Assembly (NCBI GenBank): GCA_025451775.1
Contig: JANWJU010000064.1
Coordinates: 1-38,387, forward strand
DNA length: 38,387 nt
Source: Terriglobales bacterium
GTDB lineage: Bacteria; Acidobacteriota; Terriglobia; Terriglobales; SCQP01
Direction: 5' to 3'
Below, piece after piece: positions 16,466-23,748 of this stretch (within the stretch, counting starts at the first letter, position 1; each line of letters begins with the position of its first letter). A model generated the notes under the pieces. The model made no database searches. It was not told the origin of the DNA and worked only from the letters and a program-made list of their open reading frames with translations. A program made the translations under genes and the position numbers.

Positions 16466-16719
16466 CGCCCGCCGCGGCTCCGTGCCTCGCGGCTCACGGC
16501 GCCTTCCGCGGGGGCTTGGCGAAGTCGGCGCATCGAAACCGGCCGCTTGCGCGCCGGCACCATCCCCCGCAGCGCCGTGATGGGCAGCTTGGGCAGCAGA
16601 GCCACGGTGCCATCGGGCTGCAGGAAGAATTTGACGCGGTCGCCCGCCTTCAACCCAAGGTAGTCGCGCACAGGCTTGGGGATCGTCGCTTGTCCTTTGC
16701 TGGTGATCGCCGACTCCAT
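16462..16719 (-). CDS. vapB: VapB-type antitoxin, AbrB/SpoVT fold
   Basis: The 85-residue product is a swapped-hairpin AbrB-type DNA-binding antitoxin: MESAITSKGQATIPKPVRDY, then LGLKAGDRVKFFLQPDGTVA complete the fold by residue 45. The C-terminal tail (from residue 50, basic and ending SREARSRGGR) would wrap the VapC active site. It overlaps the toxin start by 4 bp, the usual vapBC order. ATG at 16719 is chosen because the AbrB strand begins two residues later; the 32 codons upstream in frame are basic and unlike the family. A -10-like TAGAAT lies 8 nt before the ATG. Confidence 0.9.
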   Translation of the reverse strand: MESAITSKGQATIPKPVRDYLGLKAGDRVKFFLQPDGTVALLPKLPITALRGMVPARKRPVSMRRLRQAPAEGAVSREARSRGGR

Positions 16720-16830
16720 GGTATTACATTCTAGCAGAAGTAACGCACGGCGGTGGTGACGGCCGCTTGCTAAGGCGAAGCGGGCGGCGAAGCCGGGAGC
16801 CCGCGTTAGATTCAAGCGTTCCGCGTTTGA

Positions 16831-17619
16831 TTATCGATTCCGTTCCCAGAGCAGACGCAGGCCGTTCAGGGTGAGGCGCTCATCGACCAGGGTGATGTAG
16901 CGGGACTGGCCGGCGATCAAAGCCGCCAGGCCGCCGGTCGCAATCACCTTGGTATCGGTGCCCAACTCGCCGCGTAGACGTTCGATGAGGCCGTCGACCA
17001 GGCTGAGGTAACCGTAGAACAACCCCGATTGGATGCTGCCCACGGTGGTGTTGCCCACCAGCCGCGCCGGGGGGCGGATCTCAACCCGCTGCAAGCGGGA
17101 GGTGCGGGCGAAGAGTGCCTCGGCGGAGATGGCCAGGCCCGGACAGATGATCCCGCCCTGGTACTCGCCCGCGGGCGAGACCACGTCAAACGTGGTGGCC
17201 GTGCCGAAATCGACGATGATCAGCGGCCCGCCGTGGGCGGCGTAGCCCGCCACCGCGTTCACAATGCGGTCGGCGCCGACATCGGCGGGGGGCTCATAGT
17301 GGATGGGCATGCCGGTTTTCAGACCGGGGCCGACGAACAGCGGTTCGCACCCGAACTGCCGCCGCAGCGCCTCGCGCACCATGCCGTCCAGGGTGGGCAC
17401 CACCGAGGCCACGATGATGGCGCTCACCGCCGCCGCCTGCAATCCCCGCGCTTGCAGCAGTCCGGTGAGCAGAAACTGGAACTCGTCGGCGGTCTGGGCG
17501 CGGTTGGTGGTGAGCCGCCAGGTGGCTCGCCATTTTTCGCTGGCTCGCTCCCGTTGGTCGCTGGCCTGGTACAGGCCGAGCACGGTATTGGTATTGCCGA
17601 TATCGACGGCCAGCAGCAT
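16831..17619 (-). CDS. coaX: Type III pantothenate kinase CoaX, carrying a repeat-derived segment
   Basis: CoaX phosphorylates pantothenate, the first step of coenzyme A synthesis, and belongs to the ASKHA fold. The 262-residue product has the phosphate loop LLAVDIGNTNTVLGLY (2-17, D6), PADVGADRIVNAVAGYAAHG in the substrate region, LIIVDFGTATTFDVV, and PGLAISAEALF; all are family hallmarks. Residues 20-33 (SDQRERASEKWRAT) are encoded by a 41-bp module of the dispersed repeat and stand where the family has a short hairpin of about eight residues before WRLTTN. The protein should still fold, since this is a surface turn. The start MLLAVDIG is preceded by a -10-like TACAAT 7 nt upstream. Confidence 0.93.
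   Translation of the reverse strand: MLLAVDIGNTNTVLGLYQASDQRERASEKWRATWRLTTNRAQTADEFQFLLTGLLQARGLQAAAVSAIIVASVVPTLDGMVREALRRQFGCEPLFVGPGLKTGMPIHYEPPADVGADRIVNAVAGYAAHGGPLIIVDFGTATTFDVVSPAGEYQGGIICPGLAISAEALFARTSRLQRVEIRPPARLVGNTTVGSIQSGLFYGYLSLVDGLIERLRGELGTDTKVIATGGLAALIAGQSRYITLVDERLTLNGLRLLWERNR
17522..17562 (-). repeat. Palindromic repeat, copy 5 (41-bp right module only), in frame in coaX
   Basis: The minus-strand sequence matches the last 41 bp of the 108-bp element at 36 positions, with no gaps, and ends GGCGAGCCAC. Relative to the host gene it lies in the opposite orientation to copies 1 and 2, so the other strand is translated. It begins on a codon boundary (codon 20 of coaX). No trace of the left half, with the palindrome, is present. 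Confidence 0.75.
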
Positions 17620-17626
17620 ACACCCC

Positions 17627-17636
17627 ATTGTATGAT
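17627..17636. promoter_or_regulatory. Overlapping divergent -10 elements of coaX and the ABM gene
   Basis: On the minus strand TACAAT (17632 to 17627) lies 7 nt before the coaX ATG. On the plus strand TATGAT (17631-17636) lies 6 nt before the GTG at 17643. They share two base pairs. Neither has a good -35 element. Only 23 bp separate the two start codons, so both transcripts would be leaderless. Confidence 0.45.
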
Positions 17637-17642
17637 GGGCGC

Positions 17643-17957
17643 GTGACCCCCTCATCCCAGCCACTTTGTCTGGCCGTGCACCTGCTCATCCGCGAGGGCG
17701 CCGAGGCGCAGGCGGTGGCGTGTTTTGAGAAGCTGGCGCCCGCCTCCCGTGCCGAGCCAGGATGCTTGGGCTATAACGTTCACCGCTCGATCGAGAATCC
17801 GCGGCGGTTTTTGATCTACGAGTTGTACCGGGATGAGGCGGCATTGCAGGCGCACCGGGATTCGGCGCACTTTGCCCAATATGCCACTGGCGAACTCTAC
17901 TGGCTGGTGGAGGGGCGGCAGGCGGAAAAATTCGCTCCGGTGATGGTCGCCGGCTAA
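17643..17957 (+). CDS. ABM-domain protein (putative quinol monooxygenase)
   Basis: The 104-residue product has the dimeric ferredoxin-like antibiotic-biosynthesis-monooxygenase fold: CLAVHLLIREGAEAQAVACF as strand 1 and helix 1, EPGCLGYNVHRSIENPRRFL, FLIYELYRDEAALQAHRDSA and HFAQYATGELYWLV, as in YgiN-like quinol monooxygenases. These enzymes oxidise small aromatic or quinol substrates without cofactor; the substrate here is unknown. The GTG 17643 start fits the first strand; the longer frame from TTG 17628 would run through the -10 element. It is divergent from coaX and 28 bp ahead of the VOC gene, which has its own strong ribosome site. Confidence 0.78.
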   Translation: MTPSSQPLCLAVHLLIREGAEAQAVACFEKLAPASRAEPGCLGYNVHRSIENPRRFLIYELYRDEAALQAHRDSAHFAQYATGELYWLVEGRQAEKFAPVMVAG

Positions 17958-17985
17958 GCGCTTAGGGCGCAAAGGAGGTCCACGC

Positions 17986-18462
17986 ATGAGGCCGAAGAAC
18001 ACGATTTGCCTGTGGTTCGACAAGGACGCCGAAGCGGCGGCGCGTTTTTACGCCGCCATCTTTCCCGACAGTGCCGTAACCGCCGTGCACGCCGCACCCG
18101 GCGACTACCCCGGCGGCAAGCAGGGCGATATCCTGACGGTGGAGTTCACCGTTTGTGGCATTCCCTGTGTCGGCGTCAATGGCGGAACGAGATTCCGCCA
18201 CAGCGAAGCCTTTTCGTTCGCGATCGCCACCGACACGCAGGAAGAAACCGACCGCTATTGGAATGCCATCGTCGGTAACGGCGGGCAAGAGAGCCAGTGT
18301 GGCTGGTGCAAGGACCGCTGGGGCCTCTCCTGGCAGATCACGCCGCGCGCACTCACCGCCGCGCTGGCGGCGGGCGGCGCCGAGGCTAAGCGCGCCTTCG
18401 CGGCCATGATGCCGATGAGGAAGATTGACATCGCCGCCATCGAGGCCGCGCGGCGGGGCTGA
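17986..18462 (+). CDS. VOC superfamily protein, PhnB/3-demethylubiquinone methyltransferase-like domain
   Basis: The 158-residue product starts MRPKNTICLWFDKDAEAAAR, followed by FYAAIFPDS, and has the VEFTVCGIPCVGVNGG strand, EAFSFAIATDTQEETDRYWN, and CGWCKDRWGLSWQITPRAL. This order is typical of the PhnB-like branch of the vicinal oxygen chelate fold. Members act as metal-dependent lyases, dioxygenases or resistance proteins; most, like this one, have no known substrate. The start is firm: AAAGGAGGT at 17971-17979, 6 nt before the ATG, is the best ribosome site in the window, suggesting high expression. The gene converges with glgA, 30 bp away, with no clear terminator between them. Confidence 0.83.
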   Translation: MRPKNTICLWFDKDAEAAARFYAAIFPDSAVTAVHAAPGDYPGGKQGDILTVEFTVCGIPCVGVNGGTRFRHSEAFSFAIATDTQEETDRYWNAIVGNGGQESQCGWCKDRWGLSWQITPRALTAALAAGGAEAKRAFAAMMPMRKIDIAAIEAARRG

Positions 18463-18492
18463 GCAGGTCGGCGCGGACCCGCTCCCGCCCTC

Positions 18493-19743
18493 CTAACTTT
18501 TTGCGGCAATGGCGGCGGACTGGGAGCGGCTCACCAGCGATTGGTACAGCGCGATGGTCTGGGCGGCGATGGCGCGCCAGCTGAACATGGCTTCCACCCG
18601 GCGCCGCCCGGCCGCGCCATAGCGGCGCTGGCGTTCAGGATCGGCGAGCACGGCGGTCAGCGCGGCCGCCAGATCGCGGGAGAACTTTGCAGGATCGTGG
18701 GGAGCGTTGGTATCCGGATCCTGATCGAGGCGCACCAACTCGCCGGTTTCACCCGGCACCACCACCTCCTTGATGCCGCCGGTGGCGCTGGCCACCACCG
18801 CGGTGCCGCACGCCATCGCCTCCAGGTTGATGATTCCGAAGGGCTCGTAGATCGAGGGGCAGCAGAAGACGGCGGCGTGGCTGTAGAGCTGGATCACCTC
18901 GGGCTTGGACACCATCTTCTCGATCCACAGCACTCGCGGATGGGTTTGCTTCAGGCGGGCGACCTTCTCCCGCATCTCGGTGGCAATCTCGGGGGTATCG
19001 GGCGCGCCGGCGCACAGCACTACCTGGGTGTCCTGGGGCAGGTGCTGGATGGCATCGACCAGGTGGGTGACGCCTTTCTGGCGCGTGATCCGGCCCACGA
19101 AGAGCATGAAGGGGCGCGCGGCATCGACGCCGAACGCTTCCAGGAAATTGGTTTTGGTGTCCTTCTGGTACTCATCCAGATCGATGCCGTTGTAGATCAC
19201 ATGGATCACGCTGGGATCAATCCCGGGATAGGCCCGCAGGATGTCGGCGCGGGTGCCGTTGGAGACGGCGATGACGGCATCGGCGCTCTCGATGGCGGTC
19301 TTTTCCATCCAGGAGCTCATGCGGTAACCGCTGCCGAGCTGCTCGGCCTTCCAGGCGCGCAGCGGCTCCAGGCTGTGGGTGGTGAGCACGAAGGGCACGC
19401 CGTAGAGTTTCTTGGCCCAGAAGCCAGCCATGGCGGCGTACCAGGTGTGGGTGTGGACAACGTCGACCCGGGCGAGGTTCTTGACCGAATCGAGATTCAC
19501 CGAGAGCGCTTCCAGGGCGCCCTTGAACTTCGCCTCCGTGCCGGCGGTAATCTTCTCCCAGGGTGTGTGCCCCTCGACCGTGAGCCGGCCTCCGTTCCCT
19601 TGATGAGCTGCGTTCTGATCGCCGAAGCAGTGCACCTCGACCTCGATTTTGCGCGCCAGCTCACGGCTCAGGTAATCGACATGGACGCCTGCGCCACCAT
19701 AGATGTAGGGCGGAAACTCCCGGGTGAATAATCCAACTCGCAC
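18493..19743 (-). CDS. glgA: Glycogen synthase (GT4 family, short bacterial type)
   Basis: GlgA-type GT4 enzymes extend alpha-1,4-glucan from ADP-glucose (some actinobacterial-type members make maltose-1-phosphate instead). The 416-residue product shows the N-terminal loop FTREFPPYIYGGAGVHVDYL (6-24), THSLEPLRAWKAEQLG (122-137), phosphate-binding FVGRITRQKG (215-224, R218 and K223) and the E-x7-E motif EPFGIINLE (300-308). It lacks a starch-binding N-terminal extension. The start is GTG at 19743 with GGAGG 4 nt upstream; the longer frame would swallow this ribosome site. The gene stands alone with no other glycogen genes nearby. Confidence 0.88.
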   Translation of the reverse strand: MRVGLFTREFPPYIYGGAGVHVDYLSRELARKIEVEVHCFGDQNAAHQGNGGRLTVEGHTPWEKITAGTEAKFKGALEALSVNLDSVKNLARVDVVHTHTWYAAMAGFWAKKLYGVPFVLTTHSLEPLRAWKAEQLGSGYRMSSWMEKTAIESADAVIAVSNGTRADILRAYPGIDPSVIHVIYNGIDLDEYQKDTKTNFLEAFGVDAARPFMLFVGRITRQKGVTHLVDAIQHLPQDTQVVLCAGAPDTPEIATEMREKVARLKQTHPRVLWIEKMVSKPEVIQLYSHAAVFCCPSIYEPFGIINLEAMACGTAVVASATGGIKEVVVPGETGELVRLDQDPDTNAPHDPAKFSRDLAAALTAVLADPERQRRYGAAGRRRVEAMFSWRAIAAQTIALYQSLVSRSQSAAIAAKS

Positions 19744-19810
19744 GCCACCTCCAAAGGTCCAGCGTAGCACGCAGCATGCCAGGGTGCCGGTGGCGTGTGC
19801 CGGGTGGAAT

Positions 19811-19829
19811 GCGCCGCCCTACGCGGCGC
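19811..19829 (-). terminator. Hairpin across the stop codon of the DUF892 gene
   Basis: GCGCCGC (19811-19817) and GCGGCGC (19823-19829) form a perfect 7-bp stem around a 5-nt loop that contains the TAG stop. There is no T-run downstream on the minus strand. It could separate expression of the DUF892 gene from glgA. Confidence 0.35.
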
Positions 19830-20334
19830 GGGGAACAGGCGGGAAAGCCTCGCGGATGATTTCGGCTTGAGCGGTGGTGAGGAACTCGGCCATCTCCTGT
19901 TCCTGCTGCCGGATGCGGTCGTACTGGCTGGCATGCTCAGGAAATCCGAGGTTGCGGGCGATGAGCGCCAGGGTCGAGTACAGCGCCGCTTCGTAGTTCT
20001 CGACAGCGTAGTCGGCGAGGCTTTCGGCCAGCAAGTGATCGGATTTTTCGCCCTCCAGCGCGCTCATGACCTTACCCAGGATGCCGGGGGTGATGGGTGG
20101 CTGCACGACGGCCTTGGTCCCCGTCGGCTCGCCCGAGAGCGACAGGATGGTGCCGCGCACTGTCTGCGCATGTTCGCGCGTCTGTTCCCGGTGTTGCAGC
20201 AGCTTGTCGCGCAGGTGGGCGTGGGGCACGGCGGCGGCACGCTTCTCCAAGTGGTCGATGAGCGCCGATTCCATTGCCAGCGCGTGATTGAGATGAAGGA
20301 TATACCGGTCCTGTTCGCCAGAGGTCAGCGCCAT
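19819..20334 (-). CDS. DUF892 (YciF-like) ferritin-fold protein
   Basis: DUF892 proteins are ferritin-like four-helix bundles with a di-iron site, induced by stress in several bacteria, but without a proven reaction. The 171-residue product is all helical: YILHLNHALAMESALIDHLE, HLRDKLLQHREQTREHAQTV, LLAESLADYAVENYEAALYS and HASQYDRIRQQEQEMAEFLT. Potential metal ligands are the Glu and His residues in the ESALIDH, HREQTREH, ENYEAA and EQEMAE motifs. The start has GGAGGCTCC just upstream. It is divergent from a 62-residue gene of the type often found beside it, which supports a stress-related role by context only. Confidence 0.8.
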   Translation of the reverse strand: MALTSGEQDRYILHLNHALAMESALIDHLEKRAAAVPHAHLRDKLLQHREQTREHAQTVRGTILSLSGEPTGTKAVVQPPITPGILGKVMSALEGEKSDHLLAESLADYAVENYEAALYSTLALIARNLGFPEHASQYDRIRQQEQEMAEFLTTAQAEIIREAFPPVPRAA

Positions 20335-20442
20335 AAGGAGCCTCCGACCGTTTCCGATGCCGCAGAGACTGGGCCGCGTTGGCCGGGGCGTTGATTGGAT
20401 CGGTTCCCCGCATCACCTCGGGAAGGGGATTAAAGTGAAGTC

Positions 20443-20631
20443 ATGGCGACCCGCAATCCACTGCCTCCCTCCGAATCTCCTCAAGCATCGCCCGGCGACG
20501 ATTACGACGCCGCGGTGGCCGACTCGTTTCCGGCCAGCGATCCCCCCGCCGGGGTGATTAAAGTCGGGCCGCGCAAATCCCGGCTAACGCCCGCGCCCCC
20601 GCCGCCAGGGCGCTCTGCAGCAACGTCATAG
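20443..20631 (+). CDS. Small acidic DSFPASDPP-motif protein
   Basis: The 62-residue product contains DDYDAAVADSFPASDPPAG (residues 19-37). Short proteins with a D-S-F-P-A-S-D-P-P motif are widespread in stress-tolerant bacteria, and many lie near ferritin-like or catalase genes; their function is unknown. The rest is low in complexity and proline-rich, so the protein is probably disordered. The ATG 20443 has no good ribosome site but has TAAAGT 6 nt upstream, a possible leaderless start. It is divergent from the DUF892 gene with 108 bp between them. Confidence 0.68.
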   Translation: MATRNPLPPSESPQASPGDDYDAAVADSFPASDPPAGVIKVGPRKSRLTPAPPPPGRSAATS

Positions 20632-20637
20632 CCCCTT

Positions 20638-20707
20638 TTGGAACCCACTCCCCCTTTGGGGTTGATTGACGGTTCCAATCTGACTCCGGCTTCATCAACA
20701 AGCGGAG
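20638..20707 (+). promoter_or_regulatory. Two hairpins ahead of the exopolysaccharide cluster
   Basis: TTGGAACC (20638-20645) and GGTTCCAA (20671-20678) make a perfect 8-bp outer stem. Inside it CCCC, TTT, GGGG form a smaller stem. A second hairpin pairs CTCC, a bulged G and GCTT (20684-20692) with AAGC and GGAG (20700-20707). Together they fill the gap between the small gene and wza. They could terminate the small gene or fold in the leader of the cluster transcript as a control element. Confidence 0.42.
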
Positions 20708-20722
20708 CCTCAGGGAGGGAAC

Positions 20723-21652
20723 GTGCGTTGGCGTCGCGCCATGGGCGTGTTGGGAGTGGCGGCCGTGCTGACGGGTGCTGCATTGGCGCAGTCGCCGGCG
20801 ACGATGCTGGCGGTGCCGCTGCCGGCGGCGCAGACGCTCGCCCCCGGGGATCTGGTCCAGATCAGCGTGTTTCAGGCGCCGGAGCTGGCGACCACGGCGC
20901 GTTTGGACGCCGCCGGCGCCATCACCATGCCCGAGGCCGGGCATGTGGTGCTGGCAGGCCTGACGCCGGCGCAAGCGGAAGCGGCGTTGAATGCCCGCCT
21001 GCAAGCGCATTATCTACGGGCGCCACAGGTGCAATTGCTGGTGCGGGAGTTCGCCCCACAGCCGGTGACGGTGCTGGGGGCGGTGCGCGATCCCGGCGTC
21101 TATTCAGCGCGCTCCTATCCCACACTGGCGGCGGTGCTGGCGGCGGCGGGAGGCGTGACCACGCCGGCCGGCGGTGAGGTGCTCATTACCGCCAGCGGCT
21201 CCTTGCCCAACGCCGCGCCGGTGCAAATGGATCTCGCCTTGATGGAACGCACGGCTGCGGCCCCGGTGATTCCGGTTGCGGGCGGGGACGTGGTGCGGGT
21301 TGTGCCGGAGGCGACGGTGTACATCGGCGGCGATGTGGCCAAGCCGGGGGCCTACGCGCTGCCCTCGACCGGTCTCACGCTGGTGGAAGCGCTGAGCCTC
21401 GCCGGCGGCATTGCGCGCGATGGCCGCGCCGCCCAGACCCGATTGGTGCACACCGGCGCCGGCGGCCAGCTGCGCACCGAATGGATTGATGCCCGTCCGA
21501 TTCTGGACGGGAAAGCGCCGGATCGGGCGTTGCAGCCTTTTGACTTGGTCTACGTGCCCTATAGCCCGCAGCGGGCGGCGGTGTTTCATGGCTTGGAGAC
21601 GGCGGTGAACGTCGGCACCACCATTCTCACCGGCCTCATCGTCTTCCACTAA
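20723..21652 (+). CDS. Polysaccharide export outer-membrane protein (Wza-like)
   Basis: Wza-type proteins form the outer-membrane channel for exopolysaccharide. The 309-residue product has a signal peptide ending GAALA near 23, with no lipobox Cys. A poly-export domain follows (TLAPGDLVQISVFQAPELAT, GHVVLAGLTPAQAEAALNAR, VQLLVREFAPQPVTVLGAVR, about 37-122). Two SLBB-like repeats come next (GAVRDPGVYSARSYPTLAAV and GGDVAKPGAYALPSTGLTLV). The C-terminus, ending ILTGLIVFH, lacks the long amphipathic helix of E. coli Wza. The start is GTG 20723 with GGGAGGG upstream. It overlaps the next gene by one base (TAATG). Confidence 0.87.
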   Translation: MRWRRAMGVLGVAAVLTGAALAQSPATMLAVPLPAAQTLAPGDLVQISVFQAPELATTARLDAAGAITMPEAGHVVLAGLTPAQAEAALNARLQAHYLRAPQVQLLVREFAPQPVTVLGAVRDPGVYSARSYPTLAAVLAAAGGVTTPAGGEVLITASGSLPNAAPVQMDLALMERTAAAPVIPVAGGDVVRVVPEATVYIGGDVAKPGAYALPSTGLTLVEALSLAGGIARDGRAAQTRLVHTGAGGQLRTEWIDARPILDGKAPDRALQPFDLVYVPYSPQRAAVFHGLETAVNVGTTILTGLIVFH

Positions 21653-23748
21653 TGCCTCTGCTCATGCCTCCCCCTGCCCAGCGCCGATTATTTGGTCCGC
21701 GGCCAGCGCCCATGCGGAGCGCGCTGGCGGCGCCGGAGCCGCTAGCGCCCCTGGTGCTGATCGGCCGCGCGCTCCGCCGCCACGGCTGGCTGCTGCTGCT
21801 CACACTGGCGGGATGCGGGGCCGCCGCCGCCGTGGCCGCGCGCGCCTTGCAGCCGGTGTATCAGGCTGCGGCGGCGGTCGAATTGACTGTGCCCGCGCCC
21901 GTAATGCAGTTTCCTGGTGACACCGCCAATGTTCCCGACATGGGCACGGAACCCGGTACGGTGGCGGAGGAGCTGGCGAACCCGCACCTGGTCGCGGCGG
22001 CGGCGGTGGCGCTGGGCCCGGTCCTGGCGCAGCAGATGTGGCGGCAGCGGCGCGGGCCCGCGCCGCTGCCGCCAGCGGAGCTGACGTTGGCAGCGCTGCG
22101 GCAGTTGCAAATCGTGCCCGTCGCCCAAAGCCGCGTGATTCAGCTCCAGTTCCAGGCGCCCCGGCCGCAGGTGGCCGTCGCCTTTCTCGCCACCCTGTTG
22201 AGCGATTACCAGACGCAGACGCAGGCGCACGCCCGCGCCGCCGGGCTGGAGCGGGTGGCAGCGCTCTCGCAGCGCGTCGACGGCGCGCGCGCGCAGGTGC
22301 TGGCGGCGCAGTCGGACCTGAACCCCTACTCCACCCAGGGCCCGGCGCCCCCGGCGGCGATGGCGCTCGCCGAGCAGCGCCGGCAGCAGCTCGAGCAAGC
22401 GGAAACCGCTGCCGAGATTGCCGCCCTCCGCCAAGCCGATCAACTGGCGGCGGCCCCGGACGCCGCCGCGTCCGCCGATCTCCCCCAGGATCTCGAGGTC
22501 AAACGCGCCGAGTTGGAATCCGAGCTGCGCCGCTTGACCACCATTTATCAGCCGCAGGCGGCGCCGGTCGAACAAGCGCAGCAGGCGCTTGCCGGCCTCA
22601 ACGCCAGCGCCGCCTCCTGGCAGAGCGCGAACCAGCTCGCCGCCCGGCAAGCGCTCGCCGCCCAGCGTCAGCAGGTGCGCGACCTCACCGCCGCCCTCGC
22701 CGCCCAAGGCCGCAGCCAAGCCGCTATCGCCGCCACCGCCGCCGCCTATGATTTGGCGCAGCGCCGCTTGCAGGCCGACCAGGACACCTACTCCAACCTG
22801 CTTGACCAACTGCAGCGCGCCGCCGCCGAAGCTGGCACCGCCCCGGCCACCCTGCGGGTGATCGCCCCGCCGCTGGCCGCGCCGGTGCCGCTGCGCCCCA
22901 ATTCGCGCGAGCTGGCCGCCTCGGCTCTGGTGCTGGGCACGCTGCTGGGCGCGCTTGCGATCTGGGGCGTGGAACACCTGCGGGACGGGGTGTGGATTCC
23001 CGAAGTCACGGAGATGGGCGTGCCCCTCCTGGCCGGGCTGCCGCCGCTGGTGGCTGATGTGGGCGGGGACGCCGCCTACCGGCCAGCTGCGGTGGCGACC
23101 TTGGCGGCAGTGCTGACGCGGGCGCAGACCGACGCGGGCTGCAGCGTGGTGTTGCTCACCAGTGCCGAAGCGCGCTCCGGCAAGACCACGGTGGCGCTGG
23201 CGTTGGCGCGCACGTTGGCGCGCGCCAACGCGCCCGTGCTGCTGGTGGACGGCCACGCCGCACGGCCTGGGCTGCACCCCGCAGCCGGGGAGGCGTGTGC
23301 GCCGGGGGTGCGCGAGCTGCTGGCCGGCAGCGCCACCGTGGATCAGGCGTTGCGCCGCTGGCCAGCTGGGAGTGCGGTCTGGTATCTGCCGGCTGGAGTG
23401 AGCGACGCTCAGGGCCTGGTGGATCTGGCTTCCGGCGCAGCCGCGGACCTGTTGGCGGCGGCGCGCCAGCGCTACACCTGGGTCCTCATCGACGGAGGCG
23501 CGTTGCTCGAGGATGCGGCGGCGCGCCTATGGGCGAGCCACGCCGACTGTTGTCTGATCGTGGCAGAGATGGGTGCGGGTTCCCGCCGCCGGCTGCGGCG
23601 CGCGTTCGAGCTGCTGGCTTGCGCCAGCGCCGCGTCCGCGGGGTTGGTGCTCACCCGCGTACCGGGGACGCTGCCTGTGGCGACGGAGTGGCTGGCGGCG
23701 CCCGGGGCGGGGGCGGCCGAAGCGGCGGCGGTGCGGCGGTGGGCGTAA
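21652..23748 (+). CDS. Polysaccharide co-polymerase with degenerate tyrosine-kinase domain (Wzc-like)
   Basis: Wzc-type proteins control chain length in the inner membrane. The 698 residues contain TM1 (about 45-65), a long Ala/Gln-rich coiled-coil periplasmic region (about 180-380), TM2 (about 420-440) and a cytoplasmic ATPase domain with Walker A ARSGKTT (507-513). The A' motif reads VLLVDGHAARPG (D533), where a second Asp is usual but His535 stands. The Walker-B-like element is VLIDGGALLED. There is no tyrosine-rich tail, so autophosphorylation is doubtful. The adjacent start overlaps the wza stop, and the next gene starts inside its last codons. Confidence 0.83.
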   Translation: MPLLMPPPAQRRLFGPRPAPMRSALAAPEPLAPLVLIGRALRRHGWLLLLTLAGCGAAAAVAARALQPVYQAAAAVELTVPAPVMQFPGDTANVPDMGTEPGTVAEELANPHLVAAAAVALGPVLAQQMWRQRRGPAPLPPAELTLAALRQLQIVPVAQSRVIQLQFQAPRPQVAVAFLATLLSDYQTQTQAHARAAGLERVAALSQRVDGARAQVLAAQSDLNPYSTQGPAPPAAMALAEQRRQQLEQAETAAEIAALRQADQLAAAPDAAASADLPQDLEVKRAELESELRRLTTIYQPQAAPVEQAQQALAGLNASAASWQSANQLAARQALAAQRQQVRDLTAALAAQGRSQAAIAATAAAYDLAQRRLQADQDTYSNLLDQLQRAAAEAGTAPATLRVIAPPLAAPVPLRPNSRELAASALVLGTLLGALAIWGVEHLRDGVWIPEVTEMGVPLLAGLPPLVADVGGDAAYRPAAVATLAAVLTRAQTDAGCSVVLLTSAEARSGKTTVALALARTLARANAPVLLVDGHAARPGLHPAAGEACAPGVRELLAGSATVDQALRRWPAGSAVWYLPAGVSDAQGLVDLASGAAADLLAAARQRYTWVLIDGGALLEDAAARLWASHADCCLIVAEMGAGSRRRLRRAFELLACASAASAGLVLTRVPGTLPVATEWLAAPGAGAAEAAAVRRWA

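Noticed and set aside
21742-23277. A 511-codon open frame on the minus strand inside the Wzc-like gene
   Set aside because: Antisense to a recognised gene, no domain, and its length is explained by high GC third positions.
23521-23550. Another repeat copy in the Wzc-like gene (GGGCGAGCCACGCC)
   Set aside because: Only about 11 bases match and the flanks do not; the codons fit the kinase domain.
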